This document shows, one piece after another, positions 1-5,646 of a DNA stretch of 6,336 bases (positions are counted from its first letter, which is position 1; each line of letters starts with the position of its first letter). Source of the stretch: Candidatus Bipolaricaulota bacterium (GTDB lineage: Bacteria; Bipolaricaulota; Bipolaricaulia; RBG-16-55-9); the NCBI GenBank assembly GCA_018609825.1, contig JAHEOA010000149.1, positions 1 through 6,336 of the forward strand. Reading direction: 5' to 3'. A program made the translations under genes and the position numbers. The notes beneath the pieces were generated by a model that was not told where the DNA came from, made no database searches, and saw only the letters and a program-made list of their open reading frames with translations.

Positions 1-531
1 CGGCCGTACGGCATTCCAACGGACAACCCGTTCGTCGATCAAGCGGGCGCACGCGACGAGATCTACGCCTATGGCCTGCGCAACCCCTGGCGGTTCTCCT
101 TCGATCGGTGCACGGGCGATCTGTTCCTGGCCGACGTGGGCCAGAACCAATGGGAGGAGGTCGACCTCGTCGAGAAGGGCGGCAACTACGGCTGGAACAT
201 TATGGAAGGCAACCACTGCTTCCGCTCGGCCAACTGCGATCGGAGTGGCTTGGAGTTGCCCATCGCCGAGTACAGCCACGATCAGGGCTGCTCGATCACG
301 GGCGGCTACGTCTATCGCGGCTCGGCGATCCCCGAATTGGTCGGGCACTACCTCTTCGCGGACTTCTGCAGCGGCCGAGTCTGGTCGACGTTTCCCAACG
401 AGTCGGGCAGCTGGGCGATGCAGCAGTTGCTCGACACCGACCGGCGACTGACCTCGTTCGGCGAGGGCGCCGCGGGCGAGCTGTACGCCGTGGACATCAA
501 CGGCGGCATCTTTCGCGTGACTGCGCGCTGA
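1..531 (+). CDS. PQQ-dependent glucose/sorbosone dehydrogenase family protein, C-terminal part
   Basis: The reading frame is open from the first base to a TGA at 529-531, giving 176 residues of a protein whose N-terminus lies outside the window. It matches the soluble aldose-sugar (glucose/sorbosone) dehydrogenase family, six-bladed beta-propellers that oxidise sugars with PQQ, usually in the periplasm or outside the cell. Visible family signatures, in fragment numbering, are GLRNPWRFSFD (25-35), whose Arg-Asn corresponds to the PQQ-contacting pair of soluble glucose dehydrogenase; LADVGQNQWEEVD (43-55); GGNYGW (60-65); GGYVYRG (101-107); and a last-blade segment SFGEGAAGELYAVD (152-165). Five cysteines (37, 73, 79, 97, 123) fit an exported protein with disulfides, but the signal peptide is not in view. 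The true substrate is unknown, as many family members are uncharacterised. The gene converges on the leftward operon and shows no functional link to it. Confidence 0.9.
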   Translation, partial: RPYGIPTDNPFVDQAGARDEIYAYGLRNPWRFSFDRCTGDLFLADVGQNQWEEVDLVEKGGNYGWNIMEGNHCFRSANCDRSGLELPIAEYSHDQGCSITGGYVYRGSAIPELVGHYLFADFCSGRVWSTFPNESGSWAMQQLLDTDRRLTSFGEGAAGELYAVDINGGIFRVTAR

Positions 532-553
532 CGAGGTGCCCCCTTGAACGGGT

Positions 554-1537
554 CTAGTAGCCGAGGCTCAGATCGACGCGTTGCGTCTCGGTCTCGCCGC
601 GCGCGAGGGCGTTGAGCAGCTCCGCCAGTTGGGCCATGCGGCGTTCTTCAATGACGTCGCCGCCGCCCGCCCGATGCGGGCTCATCACGACGTTGTCCAG
701 TTCGCCGAAGGGATAGTCGGCCGGCGGCGTGTTCGCCCGTTCGTCGGGGTTGCTCGGGTAGTTGTACCAGACGTCGAGGCCGGCGCCGTTCAATCGACCA
801 TCACGGAGCGCTTCGTAGAGCGCGGCCTGATCGACGACGGGCGCGCGGCCCACGTTGACGAGCACGGCGTGATCGGGCAGTTGCTCGATCTCGTCGGCGC
901 CGATCAGGCCTTCAGTTTCTGGAGTCTGGGGCAGCGCGATCATGACGACGTCGGCGTGGGGCCACAACGACGGCAGCTCCTGGGAGGCGCGCACGTCGAT
1001 CCCGACGTGCTGGGCGTCGCGGTGTTTGTCGGGGTGTCGGCAGACGGCCGTGACGTGGACGCCCAACGCGGCCAAGACACGTGCGATCCGTTGGCCGATG
1101 CCGCCGTAGCCCAAGACGAGTCCCCGTTTCCCGTCGAGCAGTAGCGACGACGTGAACTCGGCGTAGCGAGGACGCCAGTCGTGTCGACGGAACGCGCGAT
1201 CCAAGGGGACGATCCGCTTGGCAGAAGCGAGCAACAGCGTGATCGCCATCTCCGCTGTGGCTTCGGCGTTGTGATGGAGGTTATGGACGCGGAGATTCGG
1301 CAAGTCGGTCAACGTCTCGCGGGTTGAGAGGGGCACGCCGGCGAAGGGAATGACGAGCGCTTCGAGATCGGGACTGGCGGTCAAATATCGCCGGTCGGGG
1401 CGGCCGGCGATCAGGACGTCGTAGCGTTCCGGCGGCTCCGAGCCCCAGAGCAGTTCGACGTCCGAGGCAAGCCCCTGTTCCAAAAACTCGACGGCGTCCG
1501 GACGGTCCTCGCGCGGCCAGTAGACGGTCAACGCCAT
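554..1537 (-). CDS. D-isomer-specific 2-hydroxyacid dehydrogenase family protein
   Basis: This 327-residue protein has a length normal for NAD(P)-dependent D-2-hydroxyacid dehydrogenases, cytosolic enzymes that interconvert 2-oxoacids and D-2-hydroxyacids. The Rossmann motif GYGGIG is at 143-148. The catalytic Arg is R231 (NVGRAPVVD) and the catalytic His is H288 (SPHRAGG). Two features are atypical. The segment that normally reads DVFxxEP is DVWYNYP (255-261), so Tyr260 sits where the active-site Glu is expected. The residue ending the second Rossmann strand, usually Asp in NAD enzymes, is Cys166 followed by Arg167, which suggests NADP(H) use. A short insertion follows (262-277). The substrate cannot be read from sequence; a role in hydroxypyruvate or glyoxylate metabolism is only a guess. 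The ATG lies 4 nt after the DUF423 stop, with an AGGGG Shine-Dalgarno (1546-1550) inside the end of that gene, so it is probably translationally coupled as the last gene of the operon. Confidence 0.9.
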   Translation of the reverse strand: MALTVYWPREDRPDAVEFLEQGLASDVELLWGSEPPERYDVLIAGRPDRRYLTASPDLEALVIPFAGVPLSTRETLTDLPNLRVHNLHHNAEATAEMAITLLLASAKRIVPLDRAFRRHDWRPRYAEFTSSLLLDGKRGLVLGYGGIGQRIARVLAALGVHVTAVCRHPDKHRDAQHVGIDVRASQELPSLWPHADVVMIALPQTPETEGLIGADEIEQLPDHAVLVNVGRAPVVDQAALYEALRDGRLNGAGLDVWYNYPSNPDERANTPPADYPFGELDNVVMSPHRAGGGDVIEERRMAQLAELLNALARGETETQRVDLSLGY

Positions 1538-1541
1538 CGGC

Positions 1542-1910
1542 TCAGCCCCTCAGAGCGGCCCAAGCTAACAATATCCAGCCGACGATGAACGCCACGCCGC
1601 CGATCGGCGTGATCGCCCCGAGCCAGCGCGTTTCGGTCAGGCTGAGCAGATAGAGGCTCCCCGAAAAGACGACGATCCCGACGACGAACAGCCAGCCGGC
1701 CCCGGTTATCAACCCGCTCTCCCAGCGCGTTACGGCCCAGGCGGTGATCGACAGCGCCAGCGCGTGAATGAGATGATAGCGGACGCCGGTCTCGAAGACC
1801 GTCAACATGTCCGCCGAAAGGCGATCTCGCAAGCCATGCGCGCCGAACGCGCCGGCGGCAACACCGAGTCCAGCGAGCAAGGCCCCGAGCGCAAAAAAGA
1901 GCCGATCCAT
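1542..1910 (-). CDS. DUF423 family small membrane protein (YgdD-like)
   Basis: This 122-residue hydrophobic protein matches the DUF423/YgdD family in length and motifs; the family's function is unknown. Four membrane segments can be read at about residues 4-24, 44-61, 68-91 and 98-120. Family hallmarks are AFGAHGLR (21-28) after the first helix, TGVRYHLIHALAL (41-53), FSGSLYLL (82-89) and ITPIGGVAFIVGW (100-112). I chose the ATG at 1910 because the family starts directly with the first hydrophobic helix. The frame is open up to a GTG at 1979 that abuts the homoserine dehydrogenase stop, but the extra 23 residues are polar and unlike the family. The Shine-Dalgarno for 1910 is weak (only TGAG nearby). 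It sits 69 nt after the homoserine dehydrogenase gene and 4 nt before the 2-hydroxyacid dehydrogenase gene, so it is probably co-transcribed, with no evident pathway role. Confidence 0.9.
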   Translation of the reverse strand: MDRLFFALGALLAGLGVAAGAFGAHGLRDRLSADMLTVFETGVRYHLIHALALSITAWAVTRWESGLITGAGWLFVVGIVVFSGSLYLLSLTETRWLGAITPIGGVAFIVGWILLAWAALRG

Positions 1911-1979
1911 AGCGCGCTCATTAAAGGGGGTCAGTCGGCTCTGTGCAAACGGCTCGGGGCACGACGTGGGAGGCGCCAC

Positions 1980-3059
1980 CTAGATCAGCGGCGCCAGCGT
2001 CAGCAGATCGGCCAGAACCCCCGAGGCGGTCAGTTCGGGGCCGGAGCCCATGCCGCGCACGATCAGCGAGTCGTGGCAGTAGCGTTCGCTCGCCAAGGCG
2101 ACGACGCTGTCCGACGCCCCCGGTCGGATCAACTCGTCGTCCGGCGCCAGCTGCTCCAAACGGGCCCGGCAGGCCTCCGGGGTCACCTCGATGACGTAGC
2201 GCAGCGATCGCCCTGCGGCCAGCGCCTCCTTGGTCAGCTCGCGGTAGGGCACGTCAAGTTCGCTCAGATCGGCCATGAAGCCGTCGGTGTCGAGTTCGTC
2301 CATCTCGCTGGGATAGAGCGGCTCGACCTCCACGTCGTCGAACGCCAGCCGATGGCCCATGAGCCGAGCCAGGATGAGCGCCTTGCGCGCAGCATCCCGG
2401 CCTGCCAGGTCCTCGCGCGGATCGGGCTCGGTGTGGCCACGGGCGCGGGCGTCGGTGACGATCTGGCTCAGCGTCTCGCCCGCCTCCAGGCGCCGACAGA
2501 CGAGGTTGAGCGTGCCGGAGACGCAGCCCCGTGCGCTGTGGACCCGATCGCCCGTGTCCAGCAGATACGTCTGCAGCGTCGACAGCACAGGAAGCGCCGC
2601 CGCGACCGTCGTTTCCAAGCGCGTCCGCGGGGTGGCCGCTAACGCCTCGAACGTCTCCCATGGGCCGGCCAGCGGGATCTTGTTGGCCAGCACGATCCCC
2701 CAATCGCGCTCGCGGGCGCTCAGCAACACGGGAACCGTCGCGTCCGCCGCGGAGGCGTCGACCAGGATCGCCGGCGAGGGGATCTCGTCGAGGACATGCG
2801 CGTCGCCCGACCAGTATTGCCCGATCGACAGGTCCTTCAGTGAGGTGCCCTGGGCCTTGGCATCGGCCAGAGCTCGCAGCGCGTCGTCGGCGAACCCGGA
2901 AGGGGCCACGGCAATGCCGTCGCGATCCGCGATGGCGGCCAGGTTGAACCGAACCCCGAGTCGCTCGGCGTGGTGCGGGCGGTTCGCCATGATCTGGCGC
3001 AGCAGCGCTTGGCCCACGCCGCCGGCGCCCAGTTGGACGACCGAAATCTCGCGTGTCAT
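1980..3059 (-). CDS. hom: homoserine dehydrogenase (ThrA C-terminal-domain type, no ACT domain)
   Basis: It reduces L-aspartate semialdehyde to L-homoserine with NAD(P)H, the branch point to threonine and methionine, in the cytosol. The 359-residue protein has the dinucleotide motif GAGGVG (11-16), ANKIPLA (125-131, with the conserved Lys127), SGTLN (181-185), and the catalytic block TEPDPREDLAGRDAARK (210-226) carrying Glu211, Asp222 and Lys226, which match the substrate-binding and catalytic residues of yeast Hom6. The C-terminus (RGMGSGPELTASGVLADLL, 335-353) resembles the end of E. coli ThrA, and there is no ACT domain as in the roughly 430-residue monofunctional bacterial enzymes. One oddity is that the VGAGLP loop typical of this class reads VAAALP (152-157). 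The ATG overlaps the aspartokinase stop as ATGA, with GGAGG at 3064-3068, 4 nt upstream, so the start is well supported and coupling is likely. Confidence 0.95.
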   Translation of the reverse strand: MTREISVVQLGAGGVGQALLRQIMANRPHHAERLGVRFNLAAIADRDGIAVAPSGFADDALRALADAKAQGTSLKDLSIGQYWSGDAHVLDEIPSPAILVDASAADATVPVLLSARERDWGIVLANKIPLAGPWETFEALAATPRTRLETTVAAALPVLSTLQTYLLDTGDRVHSARGCVSGTLNLVCRRLEAGETLSQIVTDARARGHTEPDPREDLAGRDAARKALILARLMGHRLAFDDVEVEPLYPSEMDELDTDGFMADLSELDVPYRELTKEALAAGRSLRYVIEVTPEACRARLEQLAPDDELIRPGASDSVVALASERYCHDSLIVRGMGSGPELTASGVLADLLTLAPLI

Positions 3060-4456
3060 GACGCCTCCCCCAAGTTGAACTCGCGATGGATCCGACGCAT
3101 CGCCTCGTCCGCGTCGCGCTCGGCGACGACCACCGACAGGTTGTACTCCGACGAGCCCTGGGCGATCGACACGACGTTGATCCCGTGAGCCCCGAGCGCG
3201 CTGAAGAGCTTCCCCGCGATGCCGGGCGTCCCCTTCATGCCCGCGCCGACCACGGCGAGAATGGCCACCTCGGCCTGCGCGTCGATCCGGTCGACGGTGT
3301 GCCGATGGCGCTCGCGCTCAAAGGCCGTCTCCAAGGCTCGAATCGCGCAATCCGCGTCGTCCGACTTGATCAGAAAGCAGATGCTCTGCTCGGACGATGC
3401 CTGGGAGATCATCAGCACGTTGATCCCTTCCTCGGCGACCGCGGAGAAGACGCGCGCCGCGACGCCGGGGATGCCGAGCATGCCCCGGCCGGCAATCGTC
3501 ACGAGGCTCAGCCCGTGGATCGCGGTGATGGCCTTGACGGCGTGGTCGTCGTAGCGGGCGTCGCGAACGACCCGTGTGCCGGGCGACTCCGGCTCGAAGG
3601 TGTTCAAGATCGACAGGGGAATGTCCGCCTCCACGGCGGGCGCGACCGTCAACGGATGGAGCACCTTGGCGCCGAAATAGGCCAGCTCCGCGGCCTCGGC
3701 GTAGGAGAGCTCGGGCACGGGATGGGCCTCCGGCACGACACCGGGATCCGCGGTCATGACGCCCTTCACGTCCGTCCAGATCTCGATTTCGTTGGCCCCT
3801 AGGATCTGGGCCAAGAACGCCGCCGAGTAGTCCGACCCCCCGCGTCCGAGCGTCGTGGTCGTTCCGTCCAGCGTGGAGCCGATGAAACCCTGCGTGACAG
3901 GAATAATGTCTTCAGCCAGCATCGCGCGAAGGGGCCCCGTCCGCTCCCGGCTTGCGGCGACGGAGGGCGAAGCTTGTCCAAATCGATCGTCGGTGACCAC
4001 GACCTCGCGGGCATCGACCCATTGGGCCGCCAGGCCAAGTTCGTCCATGGCAGTGGCCAGGATGCGCGTCGACAGCCGCTCGCCGTAGGCCAGCAGCGCG
4101 TCGAGCGAGCGGGGCGTCAGCTCGCCCAGAATCGCCAGGCCCTTGAGGAGCGTCCGCATCCGTTCAACCTGGGTCTCCAGCCACGATTCCAGGTCTCGGC
4201 GGGCGTCGCTGTCATCGATGAGCTCACGCGCGGTGGCCCGGTGGTGGTCGGCCAGTTCCGCCAACTGCCGGACCGCACCCTCTTCGTCGCCGCGATGCGC
4301 GGCCTCGGCGCAGGCGCCCAGTCCGTCGGTGACGCCGCGCATCGCCGAGGTTACGACGACGGGCTGGCGCCCCTGGCGCGAGCGAACGGCGTCGATGACG
4401 TGCGCCATGGCCGCCGCCCCGCCGACGGACGTGCCGCCGAACTTCATGACGATCAT
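3056..4456 (-). CDS. aspartate kinase with two ACT domains (ThrA N-terminal-domain type)
   Basis: It phosphorylates L-aspartate to 4-aspartyl phosphate with ATP, the committed first step of the lysine/threonine/methionine pathway, in the cytosol. The 466-residue product has the kinase signatures KFGGTSV (5-11), YGERLS (124-129), TTLGRGGSDYSAA (201-213), EIWTDVKGVMTADP (225-238) and FGAKVLHPLT (261-270). Two ACT regulatory domains follow at about 318-380 and 397-460, with SQASSEQSICF (351-361) and IAQGSSEYNLSVVV (431-444). These resemble the AK-HSDH/ThrA class more than the lysine-sensitive LysC class, so threonine is the likely inhibitor (inference). I chose the ATG at 4456 because the family begins MxVxKFGGTS and because it overlaps the asd stop as ATGA; an upstream extension to 4573 would be 39 polar, Arg-rich residues lying inside asd. 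The nearest Shine-Dalgarno-like run (AAGGGG) is 13 nt away, so initiation probably depends on coupling to asd. Depending on convention it could be named lysC or thrA1. Confidence 0.95.
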   Translation of the reverse strand: MIVMKFGGTSVGGAAAMAHVIDAVRSRQGRQPVVVTSAMRGVTDGLGACAEAAHRGDEEGAVRQLAELADHHRATARELIDDSDARRDLESWLETQVERMRTLLKGLAILGELTPRSLDALLAYGERLSTRILATAMDELGLAAQWVDAREVVVTDDRFGQASPSVAASRERTGPLRAMLAEDIIPVTQGFIGSTLDGTTTTLGRGGSDYSAAFLAQILGANEIEIWTDVKGVMTADPGVVPEAHPVPELSYAEAAELAYFGAKVLHPLTVAPAVEADIPLSILNTFEPESPGTRVVRDARYDDHAVKAITAIHGLSLVTIAGRGMLGIPGVAARVFSAVAEEGINVLMISQASSEQSICFLIKSDDADCAIRALETAFERERHRHTVDRIDAQAEVAILAVVGAGMKGTPGIAGKLFSALGAHGINVVSIAQGSSEYNLSVVVAERDADEAMRRIHREFNLGEAS

Positions 4457-5514
4457 GGGGTCGGCAGCACCCCTTGCGCGTGCAGCAGTTCGGCGTTCAG
4501 CACCGACGCGCCGGCCGCGCCACGGATCGTGTTGTGGCCCAACAGCACGAACTTGACCCCGAGGACGGGACACGGACGCAGTCGGCCCACGACCGTCGCC
4601 ATGCCGCCTTCGAGGTCGCTGTCCAGTCGCGGCTGGGGGCGGTTTGGATCGTCGGTGACGACGACGGGACGATCCGGCGCACTCGGCAGTTCCAGCTCCT
4701 GCGGCCGCGAACGATACGCTTCAAGCGCGGACCGCACGGCCTCGATCGTCGGATTTCCCCTCAATTGCAGCGAGACGCTCTCCGTGTGGCCGTCCAGGAC
4801 GGGCACCCGGGTGGTGGTGACGCTCAAGGCCATGTCGTGGTCGACCATCTGGCCGCCATCCACCTGGCCGAAGATCTTGCGGGTCTCGCTTACCATCTTG
4901 GCCTCTTCCTTGGGGATGTTCGGCAACAGGTTGCCCAGGATGTCCAGCGACGGCACACCGGGATAGCCGGCCCCGGATATCGCCTGCAGCGTCGTCGCCA
5001 AGATCCCCTCGATCCCAAATTGACTCTCGAGAGGAGCCAGCGCGAGACAGAGCGCAATGGTTGAGCAGTTCGGGTTGGTCACGACGAAGCCGGGCCAGCT
5101 GCGCTCGCGGCGTTGAGCCTCGATGAGCGCAATATGATCGGCGTTGATCTCGGGGATCAGCAACGGGACGTCGGGCGCCATGCGGAAGGCACTGGCGTTG
5201 CTGATCACCGCTCGCCCCGCCTCCGCGAACGCGGGCTCGACGCGCTGAGCGACGTCGCTGGTCAGGCCGGAGAAGACGACGTCCGCTTGCACGGCTTCGG
5301 GCGTCGGGTCAACGACGACGAGATCTCGGACGGCGTCCGGCATCGGAGTCGGCAGCTTCCACGAGCACGCGTCGGCGTAGGGCTGCCCGGCCGATCGCTC
5401 CGAAGCGGCCAGGAAGCCGACCTCAAACCAGGGGTGGGCGTCCAGCAACTGGACGAAGCGTTGTCCGACTGTGCCCGTGGCGCCGAGGACGCCGACTTGG
5501 ATTCGATTCGTCAT
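4453..5514 (-). CDS. asd: aspartate-semialdehyde dehydrogenase (archaeal/fungal-type)
   Basis: It reduces 4-aspartyl phosphate to aspartate semialdehyde with NADPH, the second step of the aspartate pathway, in the cytosol. The 353-residue protein has the nucleotide-binding GATGTVGQ (11-18), SNASAFRM (105-112), the active-site NPNCST with nucleophile Cys150, QAISGAGYPG (177-186), NIPKEE (199-204), and RVPVLDGHTE with the catalytic His243. The C-terminus holds GHNTIRGAAGASVLNAELL (326-344). This pattern is that of the archaeal/fungal branch of Asd rather than the classical E. coli-type or Gram-positive branches. I chose the ATG at 5514 because the Rossmann strand begins right after it; the frame stays open upstream to 5652, but that part crosses the promoter and into thrC. 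A GAGAGG lies 15 nt upstream, unusually far, so the Shine-Dalgarno is weak. It is the first gene of the leftward operon and ends in an ATGA overlap with the aspartokinase gene. Confidence 0.96.
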   Translation of the reverse strand: MTNRIQVGVLGATGTVGQRFVQLLDAHPWFEVGFLAASERSAGQPYADACSWKLPTPMPDAVRDLVVVDPTPEAVQADVVFSGLTSDVAQRVEPAFAEAGRAVISNASAFRMAPDVPLLIPEINADHIALIEAQRRERSWPGFVVTNPNCSTIALCLALAPLESQFGIEGILATTLQAISGAGYPGVPSLDILGNLLPNIPKEEAKMVSETRKIFGQVDGGQMVDHDMALSVTTTRVPVLDGHTESVSLQLRGNPTIEAVRSALEAYRSRPQELELPSAPDRPVVVTDDPNRPQPRLDSDLEGGMATVVGRLRPCPVLGVKFVLLGHNTIRGAAGASVLNAELLHAQGVLPTP

Positions 5515-5554
5515 CGGTGATGTCGGTTGCCTCTCAAGCAAAGAGTGGGGTAAA

Positions 5555-5583
5555 CATATACGAGCGCCTCGGGCGGGTGTCAA
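5555..5583 (-). promoter_or_regulatory. probable sigma-70-type promoter of the asd operon
   Basis: Read on the minus strand, a perfect TTGACA -35 box (5583-5578) is followed after exactly 17 nt by TATATG (5560-5555), a 4-of-6 match to the -10 consensus. The -10 box lies in the only AT-rich patch of this otherwise GC-rich gap. The expected transcription start is about 5548, leaving a 5' leader of about 34 nt before the asd ATG. That leader is too short for an attenuator or riboswitch. The assignment rests on sequence match only and assumes the host uses a standard housekeeping sigma factor. Confidence 0.6.
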
Positions 5584-5630
5584 ATCTTCCGCAAACTCGA
5601 TAGCGAATGGAGCCACGCCCGAGCGAGCGC
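5564..5630. repeat. imperfect inverted repeat in the asd-thrC control region
   Basis: CTCGGGCG at 5568-5575 is the exact reverse complement of CGCCCGAG at 5616-5623, 40 bp apart. Skipping three bases (5624-5626) adds four more pairs, GCGC at 5564-5567 with GCGC at 5627-5630. The left arm lies in the spacer of the asd promoter and the right arm ends just before the thrC ribosome-binding site. It could be a paired operator or a leader hairpin in the thrC mRNA, but arms this short can arise by chance in GC-rich DNA. Confidence 0.25.
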
Positions 5631-5633
5631 ATT

Positions 5634-5640
5634 GTGAGGG
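5634..5640 (+). promoter_or_regulatory. thrC ribosome-binding site that fixes a GTG start
   Basis: GTGAGGG, with a clear AGGG core, ends 6 nt before the GTG at 5647. An in-frame TGA at 5635-5637 overlaps it, so no start further upstream is possible. Together these fix GTG at 5647 as the thrC start. Confidence 0.7.
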
Positions 5641-5646
5641 ATTCTC

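Noticed and set aside
532..570. Possible bidirectional terminator between the converging PQQ dehydrogenase and 2-hydroxyacid dehydrogenase genes
   Set aside because: The only stem is AGCC-GA-GGCT (559-568), 4 bp long and without a T tract; this is too small to call.
1911..1979. GTG start giving DUF423 a 23-residue extension abutting the hom stop
   Set aside because: The family starts directly with its first membrane helix; the extra residues are polar, Pro-rich and have no counterpart in the family.
1764..2642. Plus-strand open frame (292 codons) opposite homoserine dehydrogenase and DUF423
   Set aside because: Its Arg/Gln/His-rich composition is unlike a folded protein, and both minus-strand genes it covers are recognisable families.
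3056..3075. Programmed -1 frameshift fusing aspartokinase and homoserine dehydrogenase at the G-rich run before the stop
   Set aside because: There is a run of five Gs, but no standard slippery heptamer and no clear downstream structure. The ATGA overlap with a good GGAGG is fully explained by ordinary re-initiation.
4457..4573. 39-residue N-terminal extension of aspartokinase
   Set aside because: It lies within the conserved 3' end of asd, is polar and Arg-rich, and aspartokinases start right at the KFGGTS strand; the ATGA overlap supports 4456.
3974..4966. Long plus-strand open frame (330 codons) opposite the asd and aspartokinase genes
   Set aside because: It crosses the junction of two well-supported minus-strand genes, has low-complexity Arg/Ser-rich composition and shows no domain; it is a shadow of the real genes.
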